Source of the DNA: Planctomycetaceae bacterium | Lineage (GTDB): Bacteria; Planctomycetota; Planctomycetia; Planctomycetales; Planctomycetaceae | NCBI GenBank assembly: GCA_021732415.1 | Contig: JAKFVC010000111.1 | Span: 31,716 to 95,715 of the forward strand | DNA: 64,000 bases | Direction: 5' to 3' | Shown: positions 38,501 to 45,154 of the stretch, one piece after another | Numbering within the stretch: the first letter of the stretch is position 1 | How the letters are laid out: each line of letters opens with the position of its first letter | Translations under genes and position numbers: made by a program | The notes under the pieces: model-generated | Databases searched by the model: none | Told to the model about the DNA's origin: nothing | What the model saw: the letters and a program-made list of their open reading frames with translations, nothing else

Positions 38501-39952
38501 TTCACCTACACACCGGCCGCGAATTACAATGGGGCCGACAGCTTTACCTATCATGCGAATGACGGGACGACCAACGGGAACACGGCCACCGTCAACCTGA
38601 CGATCAACGCCGTGAATGATGTGCCCGTCTCGTCTAACGATGCCTACACGGTCGCTGAAGATGGAGTCTTGACGATACCGGCAGCAGGTGGTGTGCTGTC
38701 GAATGACACCGATATTGAGGGGAGTGCCTTAACCGCCGGAGTGGTCTCGCTGCCGCAACATGGCGCGTTGACGCTCAATCCGGATGGCTCGTTTACCTAC
38801 ACACCGGCCGCGAACTACAACGGAACAGATAGTTTCACTTATCACGCGAATGATGGCACAGCCAACGGCAATACCGCGACGGTCAACTTGACGGTCACCG
38901 CGGCCAATGACGCCCCAGTGGGAGCGAGTGATACCTACAGCACGACGCAGGGTGTGGCGTTGACAGTGCCAGCAGCGGGTGTGCTTACCAACGACACCGA
39001 TGTCGACGGTGATACGCTGACGGCAACCACCGTGACGAATCCCACACACGGCACATTGGCTCTGAACAGCAACGGTTCGTTCACCTACACCCCGACGGCC
39101 GGCTACACTGGTGGTGACAGTTTCACCTATCGGGCGAATGACGGCACGACCAACAGTGGACCTGTCACGGTGACCATTCAGGTCAACGCACCGGCCAATA
39201 CCGCGCCGGTCTCGGCGAACGATACCTACACGGTCAATGAAGACAACGTGTTGACGATCGCGGCCGGGCAAGGAGTCCTGGTGAACGACACCGACGTTGA
39301 CGGTGACGCACTGACGGCGACCATTGTGTCGCTGCCGACACACGGTACCGTGACGCTCAATCCGGATGGATCGTTTACTTACACACCGGCTCCGGATTTC
39401 AATGGTAGTGATAGCTTCACCTATCATGCCAATGATGGGACGGTCAACGGCAACACGGCGACGGTCAATCTGACGGTCAATCCGCAAGGTGAAGCGCCTG
39501 TCGTCACGACCACTGCCGGCCACCGCACGGTCAAGGGTCATCGCAAGCTGGTCCTGGATCCTGGCGCGACCGTCACCGACGCCGATTCGACGAACTTCGG
39601 CGGCGGAAACATCCGGGTCGCCATTCTGAATGGTGACGGTTCGGCCCCGGGTGCGCGGGATCAACTGACCTTCCTGCGTGGCGGAGCCAACCGCGGCCGG
39701 GTGAATATCCATCGCGGCGACTTGCGAGTCGGGAGGGTGGTCGTCGGAACGTACACCGGCGGTCTCAATGGAGCTCCGTTGCAGATCGAACTCAATTCGA
39801 ACGCGACGATCGAACGCGTGCGTACGGTCCTGCAAAATATCATCTTTAGAGGCACGAACCGGCACGGCGGAGCACGGATCGTCACCATTCAAGTGACGGA
39901 CGAGACCCACCTGGCCAGTAATGTCGCCACGAAGACGGTCGACGTCACCTGA
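35522..39952 (+). CDS. Giant tandem-95 repeat (cadherin/Ig-like) surface protein
   Basis: 1476 residues. The N-terminus is basic and lacks a classical signal peptide, but carries LESLEDRSLLT (about 38-48), a motif common at the start of large exported planctomycete proteins. Thirteen repeats of about 90-95 residues follow, each with N-D-T-D-x-D-G/S-[DN]-x-L (probable calcium binding) and ending in FTYTP...TDTFTYQANDGT. The unit matches tandem-95/Big_9 repeats. After about residue 1320 is a distinct C-terminal domain of about 150 residues with GHRKLVLDPGATVTDAD. There is no LPxTG or PEP-CTERM anchor. Likely role: calcium-stabilised adhesion or cell-surface structure. Confidence 0.88.
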   Translation: MYVQWLPTVLRRFSTRSFWSTSPARRKPSSAPRISRGLESLEDRSLLTNLLGLNLPPVGLVDNYSVLASTPISAAVSVLANDTDPNTGDILHAQLVVGPLHGTVDLGSDGFFVYTPQTGYIGPDVFSYIPTDGLLPGLPTLVNLNVGLGGAPPVANDDNFVVAENSILNLSLGTQLDGVLANDTDADSLLLTANLVASPQHGVLTFLPTGTFIYTPNPNFTGTDTFTYQANDLNSLSNIATATITVVPVGPGGNHTPVAVNDTFHVNQDSLLNVSLPGVLSNDTDADGNILLATQVTGPTHGTLLLLPTGQFTYTPDAGFIGTDTFTYQATDLLSQSNTATVTIIVDPNIGNAGNQPPVANNDTFNATEDTLLNVAVGGVLANDTDPDGNLLTAVLVTPPQHGTLVFLPTGMFNYTPDPNYSGPDSFTYQASDGLSLSNVATVSITVAGVNDAPVAINDSYTTATSTALVVPAATGVLANDSDPDSDPLTATVVANPSHGSVTLNPNGSFTYTPTAGFTGTDTFTYRDSDGTLNSNVATVTITIAGVANGAPTAQNDTYNLNEDVMLTTNLANGVLFNDSDPENDPLSATLISSPTHGTVLLNPNGTFTYTPNSNYNGTDSFTYQASDGTSNSNVATVTLNIAAVNDAPIGGSDAYDVDEGGTLTVGGSGVLSNDTDAEGNPMTAVLVSNVSHGTLNLNPNGSFTYTPTAGFNGTDTFTYQANDGSANSNPITVTLHVNAVNSAPVAFNDVYGVNEDGTLTVPAAGGVLTNDTDADGDTLTAGIVTLPIHGTLALNSDGSFTYTPNANFHGTDTFSYRATDGTANSNVGTVQITINPVNDAPVGANDTYSTLSGATLTIPANGVLTNDTDVDGDTLTATTVTNPAHGTLNLSSNGGFTYTPTGGFTGTDTFTYQANDGTTNSGPVTVTIQVDASNTAPVSTNDTYSIGEDGVLTVNSAAGVLSNDTDADSDPLMASVVALPQHGSLTLNSDGSFTYTPAANYNGADSFTYHANDGTTNGNTATVNLTINAVNDVPVSSNDAYTVAEDGVLTIPAAGGVLSNDTDIEGSALTAGVVSLPQHGALTLNPDGSFTYTPAANYNGTDSFTYHANDGTANGNTATVNLTVTAANDAPVGASDTYSTTQGVALTVPAAGVLTNDTDVDGDTLTATTVTNPTHGTLALNSNGSFTYTPTAGYTGGDSFTYRANDGTTNSGPVTVTIQVNAPANTAPVSANDTYTVNEDNVLTIAAGQGVLVNDTDVDGDALTATIVSLPTHGTVTLNPDGSFTYTPAPDFNGSDSFTYHANDGTVNGNTATVNLTVNPQGEAPVVTTTAGHRTVKGHRKLVLDPGATVTDADSTNFGGGNIRVAILNGDGSAPGARDQLTFLRGGANRGRVNIHRGDLRVGRVVVGTYTGGLNGAPLQIELNSNATIERVRTVLQNIIFRGTNRHGGARIVTIQVTDETHLASNVATKTVDVT

Positions 39953-39975
39953 TTCGTCAGGCGACTAGACGCGGG

Positions 39976-40021
39976 AAGGCCCTCTGGAATCTAGGCTCTC
40001 AGGGGGCCTTTCTATTTCTTT
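39976..40021 (+). terminator. Intrinsic terminator of the adhesin gene
   Basis: AAGGCCCTCTG pairs with CAGGGGGCCTT (one mismatch) round a loop of about 13 bases, then TCTATTTCTTT. It starts 24 bp after the stop. It is one of the best-formed rho-independent terminators in the window. Confidence 0.85.
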
Positions 40022-40046
40022 GTGAGTGAGGGGCCCCGGCTACGAG

Positions 40047-40129
40047 GATTAGCCATAGAAGAACACAGAAAGAGAGCAATTCAAATGCTATGAATTCTGT
40101 GTTTCTTCTGTGTTCTTCTGTGGCTAATC
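40047..40129. repeat. Imperfect inverted pair, CACAGA family
   Basis: Left arm from 40047 (GATTAGCCATAGAAGAACAC...) and right arm 40092-40129 (reverse complement GATTAGCCACAGAAGAACAC...) pair with mismatches and a small gap. Only about 10 bp lies between the arms. It is a gene-less relative of the unit at 61552-62133. Confidence 0.82.
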
Positions 40130-40220
40130 TTTTGTAATATCGTTACACCCCATCCAAATTCATGGGACCTGTGGGGCGCCATCGACAGTATGCTTTGCAG
40201 GACAACGCCATTCTGCAAAA

Positions 40221-41297
40221 ATGCCCCGCATGAGCGAACTGGACCTTTACGATTACCACCTGCCCGATGAGCTGATTGCCCGCGAGCCCCCCGCGCGCCG
40301 TGAAGCGGCGCGGCTGCTGGTGATGTACCGTAATAGCGGGCAGATCGAACACCGCACGATTGCAGACCTGCCCCAACTTTTGCAGCCCAAAGATCTCCTC
40401 GTCTTAAACGACACGCGAGTTCTCCCTGCTCGTCTGGTCGGCCAGCGCGAGGCGACCGGTGGCCGCTGGGAGGGTCTGTTTCTGAAATCTCCCCGGCCTG
40501 GTACCTGGGAAATTATTGGCCAGACCCGCGGTAAACTGGTTGCGGGCGAACGGCTGGTCGTCCCAGTGACGAACCCAGGGACCACGGATTCGGCTTTTCC
40601 CTCCGAGTTGCGGCTAGCTCTAATAGAAAAGCTGCCGGACGGTGGCTGGCTGATGGAACCCAATTTGTCTGGTACGCACGTCGAACTCCTCGGAAGGTTC
40701 GGGCAGGTGCCACTTCCCCCTTACATGGAACGTGATACGGCAACCGCGACAGACCGCGAGCGATATCAAACGTTGCACGCGCGGCATCCGGGTTCCGTCG
40801 CCGCCCCGACTGCGGGATTGCACTTCACTCCCGAACTTTTAGCCGCCTGTCGCGAGCGGGGAATCCACGACGCTTATGTGACGCTGCACGTCGGGCTGGG
40901 CACCTTTCGCCCGATCTCCGTCGAGCGACTGTCCGACCATGTGATGCATTCGGAGTGGTGTGAAGTTCCGGCGGCCACCGTCGAACGCATCCAACAGACA
41001 CGCGCGATCGGTGGCCGCATCGTCGCCGTCGGAACTACCTCGGTCCGATCTCTGGAAACGGCCAGCCGGACAGGACAGTTGGGAGGCTTTTCCGGTGACA
41101 CTCAACTCTTCATTCAGCCCCCCTATCAATTCCGCACCGTGGATGTGATTCTCACCAACTTCCATCTCCCCAAGTCGACCTTGCTGGTCCTGCTGTCGGC
41201 ATTTGCGGGCCGCGAGCGATTGCTGGAAGCGTACGCTGAAGCGATCTCAGAGCATTACCGTTTCTACAGTTACGGCGATGCGATGCTGGTGCTGTAG
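40221..41297 (+). CDS. queA: S-adenosylmethionine:tRNA ribosyltransferase-isomerase
   Basis: Transfers and rearranges the ribosyl part of SAM onto preQ1 in tRNA to give epoxyqueuosine. Hallmarks are YDYHLPDELIAREP at the N-terminus, DLLVLNDTRVLPARL, HPGSVAAPTAGLHFT and LPKSTLLVLLSAFAGRE. Length (358) is normal. Start is ATG 40221, or ATG 40230 (MSELDLYDYHLP), which is closer to most homologues. It stands alone; tgt and queG are not in the window. Confidence 0.95.
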   Translation: MPRMSELDLYDYHLPDELIAREPPARREAARLLVMYRNSGQIEHRTIADLPQLLQPKDLLVLNDTRVLPARLVGQREATGGRWEGLFLKSPRPGTWEIIGQTRGKLVAGERLVVPVTNPGTTDSAFPSELRLALIEKLPDGGWLMEPNLSGTHVELLGRFGQVPLPPYMERDTATATDRERYQTLHARHPGSVAAPTAGLHFTPELLAACRERGIHDAYVTLHVGLGTFRPISVERLSDHVMHSEWCEVPAATVERIQQTRAIGGRIVAVGTTSVRSLETASRTGQLGGFSGDTQLFIQPPYQFRTVDVILTNFHLPKSTLLVLLSAFAGRERLLEAYAEAISEHYRFYSYGDAMLVL

Positions 41298-41377
41298 GGT
41301 GGATTCCCGCGGATTTCTGTCACGCTGTCGATTTTGTTGCACGGAATCGCGCTTGAAATCCCACTATTAATGGTAAG

Positions 41378-41408
41378 GCCCCCGTGGCAGACGCTGCCAG
41401 CGTCTGTA
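41378..41408 (+). repeat. Solo GACGCTGCCAGCGTC hairpin
   Basis: CCCCCGTGGCAGACGCTGCC then AGCGTCTG; a self-complementary core identical to the repeats at 10708-10843 and 59893-59922. It lies 60 bp upstream of the start of the next gene and creates a false longer reading frame beginning at 41384. Confidence 0.8.
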
Positions 41409-41467
41409 TCCCGGCATTTTTATCGCGTCAGCCACGTGTGCGCCACGATTCAGTTTGGAATAAAATC

Positions 41468-43855
41468 ATGCGATTAACATTACGCACTCTACTCGCCTAC
41501 CTCGACGATCTGCTCGAACCCAGCCAGGCCAAGGAACTCGGGGCCAAGATCCAGGAAAGCGAGATGGCCTCGGAGCTGGTCTCGAAGATCCGCGACGTCA
41601 TTCGCAAACGGCGGCTCACCGCTCCGGTGGTCAGCGGACCCGGCTGCGATCTGGATGCGAATCTGGTCGCCGAATACCTGGATAACACGCTGTCGCCCGA
41701 AGGGGTCACCGACCTCGAACGGATCTGCCTGGAATCGGACGTCCATCTGGCCGAAGTGGCGGCGTCACATCAGATTCTCACGCTGGTCCTCGGCGAGCCG
41801 GTCGACATCGGCCCCCTCAGTCGCGAGCGCATGTATGCGCTCGGCGAAGCGGCCAAAACCACGGCACCAGCCCCAGTCGCCACGACAATTGCGGGGCAGA
41901 GTGCCACTGTGGCCATGAAGCCCGTGGCGCCCGCTGTCCCCGTGGCTGGTCTCGCTCCCGCTGTCAAACCGGTCGCAGGATCACGTTTGCCTCCAACAAC
42001 TCCCGCGGCCCCTCCGTTAGACGAACCTCTCGCCGAGCGACGGGCCGAAGAACCGTTTGATCGGACCATTCCCGACTATCTACGAGCCCCGCCGTTGTGG
42101 AAGCGAGCTCTGCCGCTGGCCATCGCCCTGCTGGTGATTGTCTGGCTGGGCGTCCTGTTCCGAGATCAGGAGATGGTCAGAAGCATCCTGGGTGGCAAAG
42201 CACCCGTCGCGCCGGCTCAAGTCGCCGCTGCCAACGGTAACGGGGCGGCCAAGGTCGCGGATCCTTCAGCGGTTCCTGCGAAAGAAGGAGCGCCCGCAAA
42301 TCAAGTCCCGGCACCTGAGCAACCGGTTGCCGAAAATCCGGCCGAGATGCCTGAAAAGACTGCCCCCGAAGCTCCCGGAGAACAGGTCGCCGCCGTCAAT
42401 AACCCCAAGGCCGCCAAGCCCTCCGTTGATCCGCCCCCTCCGGCTGATGCCGATGATCTCGTTCCAGCAACCAAGCCGACTCCGGCCACGAAGCCTGCCA
42501 CTCCGGCGCCAGAAGAGGAACCATCCCCCTTCCAGGCCCCCGGAACGGCTGTCGCCAAGGCCGATACGACTGCTACGAAAACCAAAGCCCAGACCAAACC
42601 GTCCGTCACCAAGCCCGAAGCACCTGCGCCGGAAGCGGCGCCCGCCGTGCGCAGCAATCCGGCCCAGTACGTCAGCCCGGATGGCATCGTCCTGCACTAT
42701 GACGCAGATCGAGCCGGCTGGTACCAACTGCCGCATCGGTCGCACGTGTTCGCGGATGACGCCCTGGCAGTACCGGAACCTTTCGATGCGCAAATTCAGA
42801 TGGGTCGCGAAAAGCACCGTTTGACCGTCATGGGTCCCGCCATCGTCGGTGTGACAGATCCGATGAAAGACTTGCCGATGGGCATCAATCTGCTTCGCGG
42901 ACGAATCATCCTGCAGCCAGCCGAAACGACTGACGCCGCAGGCGGTGCCCCCACAGCGCCGGCGAAAATGCTGCTCTCCGTCCAAGGTTCCACCTGGCGC
43001 CTGGAATTGGCCGATCCGACGACCCGTTGCGGAATCGAAGTCATTCCACGCGAACCACGCCAGCTTGATGAAGATTTTCAGGGGCATGGCTGGCACGGGA
43101 GTTTGTATGTGTGGAACGGCTCCGTCAAAGTCACCAACAGTGAAGGCCAGGAGCAGACTTTGACCGCCCCGGACAGCCTGGTACTGGCCGCCGATCCTCA
43201 TAACCCTAATGCCGAAACAGCGAACTCCAAGGACCTGCCCAACTGGGACCGTCGCTTGTCGACGATTGCTCAGAAGAATGCCCGACTCTTCGCAGATGAG
43301 TTCAAAGCCGATGAATCTTCGGCACACGACGCGTTACTTGGTTTAGTGGACAGCCGCGTTTACGCTCTCTCACGAGTGGCCGTCTCGTGCCTGGGGCTGA
43401 TCGGCGATTATGAAATGATGCTGGAAGTGCTGGACCGGAATGAGCATCACGAATCGCGCGTCGAAGCGATTAAATGTTTACGTACCTGGGTTGATCTGGA
43501 GCCTGACAATCGAGTGAAGCTGAAGGAAGCGATCGCTGCTAAGTTCTATCCGCAGGAAGTCGACGTTGTCTATCGCTTGATCTGGGGCTATCAGGAACAA
43601 GATGCGCGGAGCAAGCAGACTTCAGAACAACTCGTCGACTGGCTCGAGCACGACCGCCTGGCGGTTCGCGAGCTGGCGTGGTTCTATATCAAGTCGCTGA
43701 CGAATCGCAAGCTGGAAGTCTTCGACGCCCGCGGTACGCCGATGCATATTAATGCCGCGGTGCAAAAGATCCGCAAGATCCTCGAAAAGGACGGCACATT
43801 GCTGCCACCGCTGCCGATGCCCGTCAAAGCCGGCGCCGCGGCGGAGAGTAAGTAA
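41468..43855 (+). CDS. Membrane protein with FecR-like domain and Pro/Ala-rich linker (unknown function)
   Basis: ATG at 41468 gives 795 residues; the frame open from 41384 is repeat sequence. Residues 1-125 hold two similar helical halves (LLAYLDDLLEPSQAKEL and LVAEYLDNTLSPEGVTDLE) like the cytoplasmic part of anti-sigma or zinc-finger-type regulators, but without zinc ligands. One membrane helix is at about 215-232, followed by a Pro/Ala/Lys-rich linker of about 150 residues. A FecR-like beta region (VSPDGIVLHYD..., GSLYVWNGSVKVTN) is at about 395-590, and a helical repeat region ends the protein. A signal-transducing role across the membrane is inferred; no partner sigma gene is adjacent. 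Confidence 0.7.
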   Translation: MRLTLRTLLAYLDDLLEPSQAKELGAKIQESEMASELVSKIRDVIRKRRLTAPVVSGPGCDLDANLVAEYLDNTLSPEGVTDLERICLESDVHLAEVAASHQILTLVLGEPVDIGPLSRERMYALGEAAKTTAPAPVATTIAGQSATVAMKPVAPAVPVAGLAPAVKPVAGSRLPPTTPAAPPLDEPLAERRAEEPFDRTIPDYLRAPPLWKRALPLAIALLVIVWLGVLFRDQEMVRSILGGKAPVAPAQVAAANGNGAAKVADPSAVPAKEGAPANQVPAPEQPVAENPAEMPEKTAPEAPGEQVAAVNNPKAAKPSVDPPPPADADDLVPATKPTPATKPATPAPEEEPSPFQAPGTAVAKADTTATKTKAQTKPSVTKPEAPAPEAAPAVRSNPAQYVSPDGIVLHYDADRAGWYQLPHRSHVFADDALAVPEPFDAQIQMGREKHRLTVMGPAIVGVTDPMKDLPMGINLLRGRIILQPAETTDAAGGAPTAPAKMLLSVQGSTWRLELADPTTRCGIEVIPREPRQLDEDFQGHGWHGSLYVWNGSVKVTNSEGQEQTLTAPDSLVLAADPHNPNAETANSKDLPNWDRRLSTIAQKNARLFADEFKADESSAHDALLGLVDSRVYALSRVAVSCLGLIGDYEMMLEVLDRNEHHESRVEAIKCLRTWVDLEPDNRVKLKEAIAAKFYPQEVDVVYRLIWGYQEQDARSKQTSEQLVDWLEHDRLAVRELAWFYIKSLTNRKLEVFDARGTPMHINAAVQKIRKILEKDGTLLPPLPMPVKAGAAAESK

Positions 43856-43906
43856 GGCGTTTGCGGCCGTAGGATGGGCACTAGTGTTCATCCTACTTCA
43901 GATCGG

Positions 43907-44566
43907 CTACTTGCGGCCGCGAGCCGCTCGATAACCGTACTCGATCGCGAACCAGTTTGCGAAGCGTTCGCGTTCGCGGTAGGTCGTGTTGCGCGGATCA
44001 TTCAGATGACCGACTTCATGAATCAGGACATTATTTAAATAGAAGTCCTTGATCGATTCAGCAGTCCACGTAAGAGTCCAATAACCGTCGCACTGAGTCC
44101 ACGTCGCTCCGAACATCCGCGCTTCGATCTGTTGCGCAGGCTTTGGCGGCACTGAATAGAGCTCTACTAAATTGCTTTCGATCGGATACAGGTAGACCGA
44201 CTGCCCCCATTGCATGCCATAGCAGGGAAATGTCCGTCGCTTGCGAGTCATCCGACTAAACTGGACGACTTCCAGATCGCGCGTGTATTGCCTCGGCAGT
44301 TGAGCCAACCGGGCACGGACTTCGGCTTCCGTCACGGGGTGAATATAGTCGATTCCGGCGGGTTGAATCGCAATTCGTAAGTCTCCCTGACCGTGTGGTT
44401 CGTGCCAGACTTCCGGCGCATTGTAGGGTGCGCTACCGCCACTGCGATTCGCACGCTGCCGATACGCCACCGCTGGCTTCGTCACCACGCGAGCTGCTCC
44501 TTGACCGGACTGTTCGCGCGCATGATGAACAGCGGGATTGAACGGTACTGAGGAGCGGGATGACAT
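43907..44566 (-). CDS. Small protein with HEVGH zinc-protease motif
   Basis: ATG at 44566 follows GAGGTGA and gives 219 residues; the frame opens at 44602. The C-terminal third has VLIHEVGHLNDPRNTTY then ERFANWFAIEYG, i.e. an HExxH motif with downstream acidic and Asn residues as in some zincins. The first 70 residues are basic, low-complexity and probably unstructured; there is no signal peptide or membrane segment. I do not recognise the family. Metallopeptidase activity is a guess from the motif alone. Confidence 0.65.
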   Translation of the reverse strand: MSSRSSVPFNPAVHHAREQSGQGAARVVTKPAVAYRQRANRSGGSAPYNAPEVWHEPHGQGDLRIAIQPAGIDYIHPVTEAEVRARLAQLPRQYTRDLEVVQFSRMTRKRRTFPCYGMQWGQSVYLYPIESNLVELYSVPPKPAQQIEARMFGATWTQCDGYWTLTWTAESIKDFYLNNVLIHEVGHLNDPRNTTYRERERFANWFAIEYGYRAARGRK

Positions 44567-45154
44567 GTTGCAATCACCTCTGGTGGGACTTAATAGGCGC
44601 ACTCACACCCATCAAGCAATTTCGCGGAGAAATCCAGCCACGCCTCCTGAGGGGCCGGAATTGCCTGCCTGACGCATCTGTTCGACGTGCCTGTGAAACA
44701 AACTCTCTTGTTCCGCAAACCCACGTCATCCGTCAGGCAGCAGACTCACATTCGTCGGGGAGATCGAAATCAGAGTCTCATTTAATAGTATGCAGGGCAG
44801 GAACCAGTCACAAGGTGTACACCATAAGTAACGGGTTTCTAATCAGTTAGCCGCTGCCAGACACTCACATCAACAATCATTGATTCAACAACAACCGCAG
44901 GTTATGACTGACACCAGAATGTTAACACTTGCAGAAGCAAGAGCTTACGGAAGCTTCAGGAGCGGAACTCGAAATTCCAGGCTCATTGCGACTGCTTGTT
45001 CCGTACAGCAAAAATCTTAACTCTTTCAACAGCAATCGGTTACACCGCAACAGCGAGAAGAACTGGAACGTAGGCCGGTTAGTCCTGTCCGGCGCACCGA
45101 TTCCGGACAGCATTGTCTGGCATGCTTTGGCGCTCGGGGGTCTGGCATGAATCG
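44567..45154. other. Intergenic region, no gene seen
   Basis: 588 bp between the HEVGH gene start and the first kinase stop. It is lower in GC than its surroundings. The only structure is an 8-bp hairpin (CTGTCCGG/CCGGACAG) at 45085-45110, downstream of the kinase gene on the minus strand and without a T-run. No ORF has a credible protein. Confidence 0.6.

Noticed and set aside
42266..43327. 353-codon minus-strand frame rich in Gly and Arg
   Set aside because: Antisense to the Pro/Ala linker of the FecR-like protein.
44567..45154. Search for tRNA or small RNA genes in low-GC gaps
   Set aside because: No cloverleaf-compatible GGTTCGA-type segment with matching acceptor stem was found by eye here or in the other gaps.
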